A stretch of 64,000 nt of DNA from Gnetum montanum (lineage: Eukaryota; Streptophyta; Gnetopsida; Gnetales; Gnetaceae). This document shows positions 44,460 to 56,346 of the stretch, one piece after another. The number at the start of each line of letters is the position of its first letter. Position 1 is the stretch's first letter. Below the pieces are notes generated by a model. It made no database searches. It saw only the letters and a program-made list of their open reading frames with translations, and was not told the DNA's origin. The position numbers and the translations under genes were made by a program. Where the stretch lies: the NCBI GenBank assembly GCA_015680685.1, contig MNCI01038323.1, forward strand, positions 1 to 64,000, given 5' to 3'.

Positions 44460-47400
44460 AAACTTTGCTTGTACATAGTGCTAACGCTTGGTTCTTCGTT
44501 GATGCAAGGTTATGTTAAGATCCATTTTGATTGTCCTAGAAATCGTAGGAGTCCTATGCTGCCTAAGCAAATCGGTGGCCAATGTCCCTCCTCCCCACGC
44601 ACATGTGGAGCGGTAGGTAGTCTGGTTCTGGGAGGGCATGTAGGACTTCCTACAGCTCCTCCTCCAGCACTTTAGTGTGATCGTTTGGTCACACTTATTA
44701 GCGGAGATAGCAGTTGCAATCACAGAAACCCTGTTGCTTGGGGCAAATCGGGGTATTCTAAAATTTTTGACTGATGGGTCAATCGAGGGCAAGCAGGAAA
44801 AAGGTTCCAACTAGCATCCAAAAAGCCTGAGATGCTTAAGCTGGATTTGGAAAATGCCTAAGTATAAATGCTACCACTTATAAAACATGTTGTTTATTGC
44901 TCATCATGCGGGAACCATGTTTCAGAACCCACCTGGAACCATTTACTATGCCAGTGAGTGAGTTCTACGAAGGTATTTTGTCGTGTAATCCATGCTATGC
45001 TAGACATAGGCGTTAACAGTGCATATGTTCATTTTTTGTGTTACCAGGTATTTTATTAACAAGAGTGGTCTTCACGGTGACACGAATGCCTTGGCGTTGG
45101 CACAGATGGCCCTGCAGGAGTTTTCCTCCACTGAGAATGTGCACGTCCGTGTGATAGGCCAATTCGGGGGTGAGTTTAAAACCTATCCAACTCGGTATTT
45201 CTAGTTTTATGGGAAATGTAAAGAAGCCGGTTGGTTGGATAGGGAATGGGCATCCCTCAGGCTGATCACCGTTGAAGACATTTTGGTGGATCTCCCATCA
45301 TTTTCCATGACATTCAAATCTGGTACGCTAGAGTGTAAATTTACTACTAAATTCTTTAGTGTTTTCATTTCGCTAATCCTTTTTCTCTTTTTATTTTTAT
45401 TTCCTATTTTGGAATCGTTTTATCAGTGAAGAAATCCCAGGAGGTGACTGTGATTATCTCTGGGAGTGACGAGACCAACCTCTTCTTTAAGTACAGGGAG
45501 GTGAAGGAGACCTAGTGCTGGCTCTGCAATGGGGCCCTAGCCACACTAGTCCATAACCTTCAGGAGGTAGGGCTTATGGACTTGTTTTTGATGGTTAACC
45601 CGAGTGTCCTGCCTATGGAGATGATTTTCCTAGCTGACTCCTTCTCCAAAAAGGCCGACCACTTCCACACACATGTTCATGATGTGTGCGTGGTGCTTGA
45701 TGTCAACGATCAATTGTTTGTGGATGTTTTTGGTATCCCCTCTGATGGTCTCCCCATGGGAGAAAAATCCAAGAGGGATGCACACAATCAGGAGGACATC
45801 GAGGAGTGGCTAGGGGCTGCCAAGGACCAAAAGGGGATTTTTATGGAGAAAGCCAAGCTATGGGTGACCAAAATGGTTTACCCTATCTTCCATGCTCATG
45901 CCTTCCCCAAGCTACTGTCCCAAGGAAAAATCATTGGGATTGAGCAGGCTTAATTACTGAGGGATTTCATGGAAGAAGGGATCCATTACAATTGGGTCAT
46001 GCACCTTTGAAAAGGCATGCAGGCTAAAATGGTCAAGCTTCACAGGAAGCTTGAATCTCATTTCAACGTGCACCATGCCTTTTTCATAGCTTGCCTTTGG
46101 CATTTTGTGGAATTATTGGTAGTCCATGAGAATGGGGTCTAGGTATTACAAGATCATAGCTAGATTTCCAAATTGTGGATCTGCCAAGTCTTTCGTACCA
46201 CCCGATCTCAGGACCCCCCAAAAGCTATTAGGAAATCATTCTTAAAGACGACCAGGGATCAGGTGGCACACAACTTTTGGACTAAGTACAGCATGGGAGA
46301 GGCACCCTTCCCACTACTACCGATAGTGTGACAAGGGGGGAACACCTCATTACAGAGACGATGATGACAAAATTGCAACACAAGAGGTCTCTTCCAGCTG
46401 AGGAACCTCCCCGCATAGATGAAGGAAGAGGGAAGAAGTTGCGACTCAAACTTCGCAGAGTGCAACCTTTGATTGGTAAGTTAAGTTTTTATTTTATTTT
46501 TTGGTTTGTTTTTATGTTTGCTACACTGTGTTATGCTAGGTAGTGTAGCACAGGATAGCAACTATTCCAAGTTGATGTAATCTACTTACTGCAATTACAC
46601 TTTGTCAGCTGAGGAAGAAGAGGAAGAAGGAGGAGAAGTGGTAATATCCCCTACTACAGGGATGACTAGAAAAAATGTGGATGTTCCTGCTATAGAGGAT
46701 AGGGCCCCAACTGGTGAAAAAGGGGCCCCTACTATAGAAGAAAAGGCCTCGTCTGTTGAAGAGGAGGTCTCCATCGATGAAGAGGAGGCCTCTACCAATA
46801 AAGGAAAGGGTCCAGCCAACGACGAAGAGGCCCCCGATCACCAGGACGAGGCCCCTGCTGATGACTCTTTCGTAGAGAGCAGCTCAATGCTGGAGGGGTG
46901 CATGAGCATCGAGGATGCTGCTACATTACTGGGTCAACTAGAAGGAGAGGGGCTCCATTTGGATGTTGGTGAGTTTGATCACATATTTGAAAATGTGCTA
47001 ATGGGCGGCCCCCCCCCCCCCCCCCCGGCTATCATCTTTGAGGGTTTGCTAGGTAGGATCTTTACACTATCATTTATGCTATTCATCAGCCATATCATGG
47101 TTCTCTCCATTTTAACTAACACATTTTATTATGCAGGTGATACCACTGATGGCACCCCTGGCCCCTCCTTGATCCGCTTGCGACCATGGACTGAAATCCC
47201 TGATAAATTTACTTTTATGGAAGGGGTAGTCAATGACATGATCGATCATGTAAGGCAGTTTGACCCAGAAGTGTTTAAGCTAAAATGCTACGCTAGACTC
47301 TACATTATTTTTGCATTCACTACACCTCTGTGACTAATGGATTTCTTTTTATACATGGTTAGTAGCTTCTCGTCTCAAGTGGGACCCTAAGAGAGTCGTT

Positions 47401-47950
47401 AAGGTTGATGTCGTGCTTTCATTTCTGTCAAAAGTGACTGAGGTTCCTCATCGCGTATACAACGAGGTAATCCAATGTGCTTTGTACTCAGCATGCTCCT
47501 TGGGGGAATGCAGGCACGTGAATGAACACCTCTAGAAACAGGTCCAAAAACTTGAGAAGGAGAAGGCCAACTTGATTGCTGAGGTAGGAGATCTTCATTC
47601 TAGGAATGAATTCTTGTTGGCCCAAGATACCAATGATGGCAGTTGGTGCACAGTCGTCATTGACTACGTGAGGTACTGGACGGCCGTGCGGCACAACAAT
47701 GAGGCCACCCATGAGGTAATAGAACAGTGCATGAAGATGGACCTATTAGCCCTGAAAAACCAAGATTGGAAAGATTAGAACGCCAAGGTTTACAAATGGG
47801 GGTAGACACAAAAAAATCATAAGCATATGTATAAGCTAGAACATGCCACCCATCATAACCAATACAGGGATGCCTGAGTCAAGTTACATACTCACGAGGT
47901 ATTCATTGATGTTATTGGTGCTTCTGGGGCTTACGACAAGTTCATGCAAT
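44460..47950 (+). pseudogene. Antisense intron-bearing gene within TAT1, function unknown
   Basis: I do not recognise the family by name; the middle resembles plant mobile-domain-type proteins. Exons fit as 45048-45322, 45427-46475, 46609-47052 and from 47137. Introns 45323-45426, 46476-46608 and 47053-47136 all have GT-AG borders, all fall in phase 1 and all rejoin the same protein. An upstream acceptor TTTTTTGTGTTACCAG ends at 45047. Exon 2 encodes FINKSGLHGDTNALALAQMA; exon 3 has MDLFLMVNPSVLPMEMIFLA and DVNDQLFVDVFGIPSDG; exon 4 is very acidic (EEEEEEGGE, repeated EEK/EEE-A) with a polyproline run from 18 Cs at 47009-47026; the last exon is Lys/Glu coiled coil (VQKLEKEKANLIAEVGDL). In-frame TAGs, for example near 45202 and 45514, and a shift near 46325 show decay. 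It may be a Tat antisense ORF, as in maize Grande, or a captured gene. Confidence 0.6.
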
Positions 47951-48258
47951 AGGTAACAATGAGTGAGTCCCCAGAAAGANACAGGAAGGGGCACTTCTCT
48001 TTCTGGGGACTCACTCATTGTTACCTATTGCATGAACTTGTCGTAAGCCCCAGAAGCACCAATAACATCAATGAATACCTCGTGAGTATGTAACTTGACT
48101 CAGGCATCCCTGTATTGGTTATGATGGGTGGCATGTTCTAGCTTATACATATGCTTATGATTTTTTTGTGTCTACCCCCATTTGTAAACCTTGGCGTTCT
48201 AATCTTTCCAATCTTGGTTTTTCAGGGCTAATAGGTCCATCTTCATGCACTGTTCTAT
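47719..48258. repeat. Perfect 261-bp inverted repeat bounded by Ns, probable misassembly
   Basis: Arm 47719-47979 is reproduced in reverse complement at 47998-48258. The second arm and its spacer are bracketed by single Ns at 47980 and 48259. Perfect identity among otherwise heavily mutated sequence argues for a mis-joined contig rather than biology. Confidence 0.85.
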
Positions 48259-48359
48259 NGAAGAGATCTATTTTGCTTATGTGTTATATGTTGCATTTAT
48301 TTTTTGTTTTATTTTATTTTATTTTTTATTTATGAATTGAATCCATTATGAACATCTTG

Positions 48360-48530
48360 TTTTAGTTTTAGGCCATTTTGGACCGTAGCGATAGTTTAAG
48401 GCCATTTTGGGCCATAGCAATAGTTTAAGGCCATTTCAGGCCATGTGTATTTTTAGGCCATTTCTAGCCATGGCAATGATGGTAAAGGAAAATTTTGCCA
48501 GTTTTAGGCCTTAGCAGGCCGTGGTGTGAA
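48360..48530. repeat. Array of TAGTTTAAGGCC units
   Basis: About five units of 29 bp. Arms are GGCC...GGCC around six bases (for example GGCCATTTTGGGCC and GGCCTTAGCAGGCC). It lies between protease and the antisense gene, so the gene is flanked by two related arrays. Confidence 0.7.
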
Positions 48531-48677
48531 GTAAACAATGGATGTTATGCAAATGGTTTTAAGAATGAGTTAGACACTTAGTGTAGACAAATGAATATAA
48601 GGTGAATAAGGAATAAATGTATGATGAATGTTAATTGGGTAAGGAACAGTGGATTTGTTATGCTACAAGAGTAACGA

Positions 48678-49560
48678 TCACCCTTGCAACTTCTTTCTAA
48701 CCCATTGTGGGTTTTGCGACATGTAAGGCCAAGAGGCTTTATTGCAGTATTCTTCTACATCATTGTCTACCACTTGAAAAGGCAACTCAGCCCACGTAGT
48801 TTTATTTTCTAGGCCAGCATATTGTGCTGGCTCTTTTTTCAAATAGTTAGTATCAGTAGAAATAGGCACCTCGTTCTCAGAGGTTATGACCTCTGAACCA
48901 TTATCCATATCTACATTTTTTATTACCTAGGTTGTCACCTTGTCACCGTGGATCACCACCTCCCTTCCTGCATAAGGTAGATGGATTTCCTAATGTATGG
49001 GTGAAGAGACAACCCTAAGCTGGGCTAACCATGATCTCCCCAAGATCAGGCTAAACCTAGGCATCTCTTCCACCATGATAAACGTCGCACTTGTGGGGAA
49101 CTGGGTCCCTACCACAAAGTCAATGTGGACAGTGCCTTTGACCACTACCTGTGCCCCGTTGAATGACTTCAAACATGACATTGTCGTGGGTTTGATTTGG
49201 TCTACCAAACCTAGTTTGTCCACTATGGGGAATGGGATGAAGTTTGTGGCAGCCCCTTCATGAACGTGTACTCTTCGGATCTTATGTTTTTTGATCCGAA
49301 TTGTGATGAATAGGGGTGCTATAGTCACCAGACCCTTTTTAGGGTCTTCTTTAATGGACTCGTCATAGAATGTCAGTTGGGATGGCCACGGTTCTTCGGA
49401 CATAGAAAGAAGCATAACTGAATGGATTGCTTTCTCCTCTACTGACATGTTCTTGTCAACTGCTATAGATGTTAACATGCGAACAAAAGCTTCATGGTGT
49501 GCCATGGAAGTCATTACCAAGTCATATAGGCTCAACATTGTGTTCTTTTGCTTTAGAGCC
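48678..49560 (-). pseudogene. pro: TAT1 linker and aspartic protease
   Basis: The frame starts with the conserved pre-protease linker LSLYDLVMTSMAHHEAF. The protease region reads IRRVHVHEGAATNFIPF, where the family has V-D-x-G, so the catalytic aspartate is histidine. It continues through LKSFNGAQVVVKGTV to FSLILGRSWLAQLRVV, the second conserved block. After a stop near 48987 a hydrophilic linker (48678-48908) ends with PQWVRKKLQG. No RT follows: the next recognisable sequence is the repeat array, so pol is absent from this unit. It is one frame away from gag. Confidence 0.8.
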
Positions 49561-49582
49561 TATTTCATCTGAGTAAGAGTGC

Positions 49583-51690
49583 TTAGAAGGTCTTGTCTTC
49601 CTTCCTGTTGCTTACCACCCTTCTCTTCCTCCATTCGTCCCAGAAGATGAGTTTGGGGCTAGACCCTTTCGAGTGAGGTGGAAATGACTGTGCACGTGTA
49701 GTGGCATTAACTTTTGGTGATGAGGCGGGCATAGATGTAGAGGACAAAGGATTAAGCTTGGAAGAACCTAGGGTGGTATGTTTCGTAGCCATTTCACCTA
49801 TCAGATGGTCTACCTGTTTCCTTGAACGAGAAGGCTGTGATGCCATCTTATGCTAGTTTTGTGAAATGGAGGAAATTAAGTGGTTTGGCCCCCTGATGAT
49901 GAATGGTGTTTATGGCGTTAGTGCGAGTGGTGGTGCAGTCTTGATTACAAAAGGTGTAGGGACAGATGTCTACGGAGGGACCTTAAGGACAAACGGTTAC
50001 TACGGTGTCTTTTTTGCCGTTGTTGGTGTCGCTACACTACATTGGGGTATACAAACCACAAACGGCTACTGTGATGGTTTCGGATTACCGTCTATGGCAA
50101 TCATATTAATGATGTACCCCGCATCATTAGCGTTGAGGGGGTCCTTGTAAACATGCATGGATTAATTTTTAGGGTGGACGGGGTTACTTTCATCTAGCAC
50201 CAACTTCCCTTAATCAATCATCCATTGAATGTCATCTTTTAAGGCCAAAAAGTAATCCATGTTGTGACCTTAGAGTTGCTGGTAGTCACAAAACCGCTCC
50301 AGTTTGAAGTTCTTAGGAACTGGGGGCTCATTTGGCAAAGCCAAGGAGGGATTCCTAAGAAGTTCACAATACCACTAATGCTGCTTGGTTGCCTCCTCTG
50401 ACATCCACTTGTGTTGAATGTACCCCACCCCTAGCAATTACTTCAGGAGTTCTAAAGGTTTGACAGGTAACGAGGTGTACTTGGAACAATCTTTATGCTC
50501 AAAGTTGGGTTCAGGCGGGGTGGGTGCTTTGGGTGTCGAAGTGGAGGGTTGAGCAGCATTGGTTGGATTAGCTGCGATGTTAGTTGGTGTTGCGGCCACT
50601 TTCTTGTTATTGTTGTTTTTGGGTTGGGCCTTGTTTGCTACAGTGACCACCATGGCTATTCCAGCCTTGCCCTTCTCTTTGTCCTTTTTAGTATGTGCAT
50701 TTTTATATGCAACATAGGCGAGATCCTTATTGGCTTCGGCCACATCTTGAATGCTTTTTGTCTATGCAAAAGCTTGACTCAGAGAGCATGGGGCTAAGTA
50801 ATACAGCTTGGATTTGATGAAATCATTCACCACCCCTTTGAAGATGGCTAGCAAGTAGGACTCCATGATAGGCTCACGGATCTCGTTCAAGGTGGCACTC
50901 CACCATTGTATAAACCTCTGCACCAACTCTAGTGGGTCTTGCTTAACTACCATCAACTGATCAAGTGTGACTTCGAGCTTCAAGTTATACTTGAAGCAGG
51001 TCACAAACTAGGTCAGCAACTCCTCCAGTGTTGAAATGGAAGCACATGGGAGTGCGCGGTACTAATCTAAAGCTTTGCCTATTAGAGACATAGCAAAGAC
51101 GTGAATGATGGTGTGTGGCCATTGTTGTAGCAACAAAGATTCAGATCTGAATGCGACCAAATGTGCGATAGGATCATCCTCCCTGTTGTATTTTCTAAAT
51201 TGGGGGAGCAGAATCCCAGGGGGTAATGTAAGCATGGAAACTGTCGGGCTGATGGGATCATCATGGTAGAAATCCATGATTTGCACTGTATTAGAACTGG
51301 TGACTTTGGGGTGCCTAACCTCTTTGGTAAGGGTCTAGATAAGTTGAAACGCTTGATCCAGACCTAGAGACAACGTAGACGATTGTGGGGTTGTAGGTAC
51401 AACCATCATGTGTGGCATAGTGAGGTCAACGGCCTGGCTCATAACAGAGGCCGTTGGGGCTACATTTGCGAAGGATGCTACTTGTGCAGTCCACGACCCA
51501 GTGGGTGGTGCTGCTGGAGTAGTGGCAGCAAGTAGTGTTGTGAGGTTGGTCATTTTCATGATCGATGAAATGGGCCACAGTCTCGTGCTTGGTTGCGATA
51601 CCTGCGGGACTTGGTATGTTTTCTAGTAAGGGTGCTGTGACATCTAGTGGGGCTGCGGGGCATGGAGCAAAGTGGATGGGTTCCACCACG
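49583..51690 (-). pseudogene. gag: TAT1 gag, Tat-type
   Basis: Four long pieces (51335-51559, 51062-51286, 50762-51004, 50438-50743) lie in one frame separated by stops, most of them TAG or TAA. The capsid block reads FAMSLIGKALD*YRALP then TCFKYNLKLEVTLDQL, the Retrotrans_gag core. A Lys/Asn/Ala/Pro-rich linker follows (50495-50700). The nucleocapsid reads CDYQQL*GHNMDYFLAL, a zinc knuckle in which the last cysteine is tyrosine. The frame runs to 49583, after which protease is in another frame. The gag belongs to the same broad type as that of E0. Confidence 0.8.
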
Positions 51691-52682
51691 TGGCTACGGC
51701 TAGACCTACCGTTGATGATGGAACAAATGCAAACGATGAGATAGGAGCAGAGGATCCATGCAATTATGAAGTAGACATGGTGTGTATCTAGGGAAACATG
51801 GGCATAACTGGTGCTCTGTATTAATATGGGATAGAATGGGGGGCAAAGTGCCTGGGTACGAAACTGAGGGAGGCCCCTGCTAATACACTAAAGGTGCAGG
51901 ATGACTGCCCATTGCTGATGAAAGCATAGATTGAGGTGGATTTGTGGTGATTGCAAAGGAATCCATCACAAAAATGGGTTTTGACTTGAAGGCCTTGGTA
52001 GAAGGGATGGTCATAGGGTAAGTTTGGCCATCCCCTCAAACTGGGAGTCTAGATCTTCCTGCTAGTCTTGGAATGCGTCATCGTAATGGGATAGCATGTC
52101 TTGCTCCCTAGGCCTAGTGACTCGTAGCAGCTGATCAAAGATCCATTAATATGTATCTGTCAAGGGAATGGAAATGTCAAGGTTAGGGACAAACTCCTTC
52201 CCATTCTAATAAAGGAACTCAAAACTGCGTTTGTCCTCGAGTTCTTGGCAGTCCAGGGGCAGATCTGCCTGGATCTTGGCTCAGATAAAATTGTAATGCT
52301 CTGTGTCTTATGCCAAGGACTCGAGTGACAAATGTTGAATCCTAAGGGACTAGCATGGTGCCATCACTGGGCTAGGTGGTCGCTCAGCACCCATGGTGCT
52401 CTAGACCAAAAAAGGAGTCTCAAAGCTCGAGGTGGAAACAGTGGTCGTTGTCGGAATCATCTTGTGTAGTGAAAAAGGGGAAATCGCAAACTAAGAAACA
52501 CAGAGATCAAGAGGAGATCGGAGGTTTTTTGTTCCACTAGATTCCAAAGGAACCATCATCATGACCAATTTGCACCACACGATGCGTAAACAACCACAAA
52601 AGGGTGCCACATTTATGCTAGTGTGTGACAGGGTATAGAGAGCATGCAGAACTTCCTGTAGGACACGGAAAAGGCACCAAAA
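51691..52682 (-). other. TAT1 leader and gag N-terminal region, unresolved
   Basis: Between the primer-binding site and the recognisable gag core. No domain is visible; part probably encodes the poorly conserved gag N terminus. Confidence 0.45.
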
Positions 52683-52701
52683 GATCCTCCTTCTAGTGCC
52701 A
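52683..52701 (-). promoter_or_regulatory. Candidate primer-binding site of TAT1
   Basis: The minus strand reads TGGCACTAGAAGGAGGATC five bases from LTR G. TGG at the start and its position fit a tRNA 3' CCA complement. I do not assign the tRNA. Confidence 0.55.
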
Positions 52702-52706
52702 AAAAT

Positions 52707-54529
52707 TGTAATGAATGAAAAAATTGGTGGCTAGAACATTGAGAGGTTACTGGGCAAATAGTTTAACCCCTGATCTGTACGAGGGCCGTGCTGGAGAAGA
52801 TGGAAGTGAGGCACCGTGAATGGTCTAGTCGTTCAAATAGGGACTTAATCGGTGTAATCTTAACCTTAAGTAAATGTTCATTACGAAAGCGATACATGCA
52901 AGGTAAATTGATGATCAATAAATGCAAAATGGAAAAAAAAAGATAACGCAAAACAATGATAATAGTAAAGAAATAGCGAAGCAAACTCAGGTAAGAAAAT
53001 GCATAGCCCCACAGTCACGGATTCGATTCTTTGCCTTGTTTGAAAGGTGTACAACTGGTTATGCAACATCGTAGACATACAAAGAACTCAAGGGTAACTA
53101 GAATACTCAAGTAAAAGATCAACTATGCTTTCTAGAGGCCAACTTAAAAGCCAACTATAGCAATAAGCCAACTCTGTTTGCTAAGAAGCCAACTAGCCGA
53201 TGCAAAAAAGCCAACAAGCCAACTGCTCTTGTCAATGCAAAAAATGCCAACTCTTTGAATGAAAAGCTAAAAACCCTTTGAGCTTTGTCTGCCAGGGTAT
53301 TTATAGGGCCAGGAGCAAGCGAGAAATGGGACCTAGATGCCATGTGTCCTGGACCCCACAAGATGCTGATGTGCTCGTACCATGTAGGTGTGTGATGCTG
53401 GACATGAATTTGGCTACATTATGACTATACCTCTGGGACTGCTTGTGTCAAGATTAATGTGCTAACAATGCAAAATGAAGCTTATGCTCTAGGACTACAT
53501 CTTCCCTGCTCTTACAAGCAGGGTTAAGCATAGGAACAATTTCTTTTGGGTGGCTAACTAGGAGGTGTGCAAACTAGAGTGAAATTGCTGATTCCGCCAA
53601 GGAGATGCCAGAATGAGGAAGATTATTGTCAACAAGTTCTAGAACTACCCAAAGACACCTTACTGCTTCCGTACCAGTGTTGTGTTGCTCACACTATTGA
53701 GTTCATTGACATAGTATAAGTGGTTGCTTGCTACGTTGTGCTGCGCTACGTAGCATAGCATAGCGTAGCAACTAGTTTTGACTGGAACTTGTGCTAAAGC
53801 TGAAAATATTTGTATGAGGCTTAGTCATGCTAACAACTACAACTTTTTTCTTTTTTGTTAGCAAGCATTTGAACTTGGTGAACTCATGTTTGAAATGCCT
53901 TTCTTGCTTTTGCATTGTTGCTATGCTATGTAGCGTAGCACAGCGTAGTGGCTAGCATATCATGCATCCTTGTTTAATTCGCCAATTTCTAGCAAGAAAA
54001 TTTGCTTGAGGTCTGAGAACTTAGTGGGGCAGGGAGTTTTGGAGGCTGAAGTATTTTCAAAGTGTCGTTTCCTTGTTGGGATCATTTGTCAAAATGGGAC
54101 TTTCTACTTTGCTTTTGTTACGTTGTGCTACACTACATAGCGTAGCATAGCATAGCACTTTGTGTTGACTGAATTTTTTTTTGTCATCACGCAATCACTT
54201 TGTCACTTTGCACTTAGACACTTGAGAAACTATCTTTCAAGGCTTTCTACACTACATAGCGTAGTGTAGTGTAGCAAAATCCTTCACTAGAAAACTTGCC
54301 GAACTATTTTCCTCATCCCAAACACTTCTGGTAGCTCCTAGCATAGCTTCTGGGTAGACTTGTCGAGCCTGTTAGCTCTAGAGATAGAAAACTTGTCAGA
54401 CTGGATAGTCTAACCTTAGTACCTACATTTTCCTGCTGAACTGTCATGATGCTACACTTGTAGAAGTCCCTTACCTAAATTTCAAGACCCTGCTAGAGCA
54501 TGAGGGTCCTAAAATTTTATGGTGTTTCA
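52707..54529 (-). repeat. LTR G (5' LTR of TAT1 and 3' LTR of TAT2)
   Basis: Minus strand starts TGAAACACCATAAAATTTTA and ends ATTCATTACA. A CTATAAATA box lies near 53290-53302. Palindromic GCTACGTAGC-type blocks lie near 53735-53770, 53920-53950, 54116-54160 and 54245-54275. Post-LTR internal sequence with TGACAAAGAGGGGCCA follows on its right, so it also acts as a 3' LTR. Confidence 0.85.
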
Positions 54530-55905
54530 CTGGCCCCTCTTTGTCAATGTCTAGAGGATCCACCTGATAGATGTCAACAAAGAATACGAAACACCATGGA
54601 GGAAAGGTTGCCAACATTGCTCTCTAGTGGTTGCTCATATGTCGCTTTGCTGTGCTTGGGAGTAACAAGATAGTTATGCGGGGGAAAGGGGAAAGGGTGA
54701 ACTTGAGGTGGCAAGTTCAGGTAAAGGAAAGATGAAACGTAGCACAGTCCCTCATTGGAGTGCTTGTGAGGGGATTAGCATGTGTGAACATCTTTCTTTC
54801 GCTAGCTTTTGACCTCTCGTAAAATGTTTGAAGAGGGTCATCGTAAAATAGCTGGTGTGACACTTCCTTTAGGCACACACTCTTTCTTCTTGTCATGCTT
54901 TTGCACTTTTCTTTTGTTGTTTAGCCATTTCAGTTACAAACAACCTTGTTGTTGCAGGATAAGTGTTTCCTTCCTGAGATGAGTTTTGTTACATCCATGT
55001 GGAATTTTGACTTGCCTACAGATGCTTTCCATGCAGGGAATTGCATTACGCGCGTCATGGACTTTGCAGTTGAGCGTATGGGAGGGCTTTACATGCGTCA
55101 AGAAAGCTTGTGAAAGGGATGTGAAAAGGGAAACTGTGGGTGTAAGAAATGAGGTGATGAAGGCTTAAAAGGAAGGGCAAGATGTGCACTCCAAGTAGCC
55201 AAGCTAGTCAGAGCGATCACTTCGAAATGATGTGGTTTCCTGTCCTCTTGGCAAAATGCATGTTTGACTGATGTCGTCTCAGCCCATATCCTGCAAGCAC
55301 AACAGAAAGCAGACCAAAGATGTAACCATGAAATGTAGTTAGGAAAAGGTATTACTTGATTTAGACATCCCTAAAGTGATAGGAATTGTTGCCAAGTCAT
55401 GCGATGTCCAAAGCATGAAGGTTGGATGCAGTCCTAACAACAGCAGGTTGAAGGAGCTAGCACTGAGGGAGCTAGGAGTTACAAGGATGCGACTGCTCAG
55501 GAGTCCCTGCCCAAGGCAAACATCATGCAGTTCAGCTATAAGGTATGAGTCCTAACAACTAAACGCTTTTGATCTAGGATGATAGTGGGGGTTGGAGAAT
55601 AGCAACCTTGTGGTTGGGCCACAATAGTGCTGGAACTCCAGTAGCAGGTGCTAACACTAGAAGCTACCGCCAGGCAAACAGGTAGTTGCAGCAATAGCTC
55701 CGGAAGGTCAGCAACATGTCAGATGACATCTATGGAGGATCAAAAAGATGCTAGAGGTGGTGGTGTTCCATATATTCTAGAGGGTGTTCTTTTGTCATCG
55801 TGAACTGCGTTCTAGAACTGCAACGTCCCACCCTGTGTCGGCACTATGCAGGCTCGCTTATTTCAGTGGTGGAAAATGTGAGTTGGGAACGTTGTGCCAC
55901 GAACC
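54530..55905 (-). other. TAT2 post-coding region
   Basis: 54530-55400 matches the region right of LTR F. Beyond that the two units part: here there is no antisense gene and no promoter, only unassigned sequence up to the hairpin array. Confidence 0.6.
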
Positions 55906-56335
55906 TAGTTTAAGGTCCTGGTAGACCATTTGATGTATTGGTTTAATGTCCTAGCAGACCATAATGTGCTAGTTTAAGGTCCTAGCAGACCACTATGCTA
56001 GTTTATCATTGTAGCGGATGATGGATGTGCTAGTTTATTGTCATAGCAGATGTTCTGTGCCATTTTATAGTCATGGCAGACTATCTGTACCATTTTATAG
56101 TCATGGTAGACTAGGGATGTCAGTATATAGTCATAGCAGACTATGGGTACCAGTTTATAGTCATAGCAGACTATAGGTGCCAGTTTATAGTTGTAGCGGA
56201 CCATGGATGCTAGTTTATAGTCATAGTGGACTATAGGTGCCAGTTTATACTCGTAGCAAACTATGGGTGCTAGTTTATAGTTGTAGCGGACTGTAGATGC
56301 CACTTTATAGTCGTAGCGAACTGTGGATGCTTACC
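55906..56335. repeat. Array of about 14 units of about 30 bp with paired arms
   Basis: Units follow the form CCAGTTTATAGTC-ATAGCA-GACTATGGGTG. Early units have GGTC...GACC, one has TCAT...ATGA, most have ATAGTC...GACTAT. The loop is usually six bases (ATAGCA, GTAGCG, CTAGCA). Because the unit is a multiple of three the minus strand is open for 101 codons; this is a consequence of the repeat. It begins just past the end of pol. Confidence 0.85.
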
Positions 56336-56346
56336 TTGCTTTTGCA

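Noticed and set aside
43870-44518. Open frames of 154-202 codons on both strands
   Set aside because: They span the 437-N gap.
46595-46841. Ser-rich and aromatic minus-strand frames
   Set aside because: Antisense shadows of the acidic exon of the plus-strand gene.
49866-50150. Gly/Val-rich plus-strand frame
   Set aside because: Antisense shadow of TAT1 gag, with no independent gene signal.
55998-56303. 101-codon minus-strand frame with ten-residue repeats ending YKLAP
   Set aside because: It is the translation of a 30-bp noncoding repeat array that happens to keep frame; no start context or homologue is recognised, and sister arrays do not keep it open.
55906-56335. CRISPR-like regular repeat array
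   Set aside because: Repeats are contiguous without unique spacers, and the setting is a plant retrotransposon.
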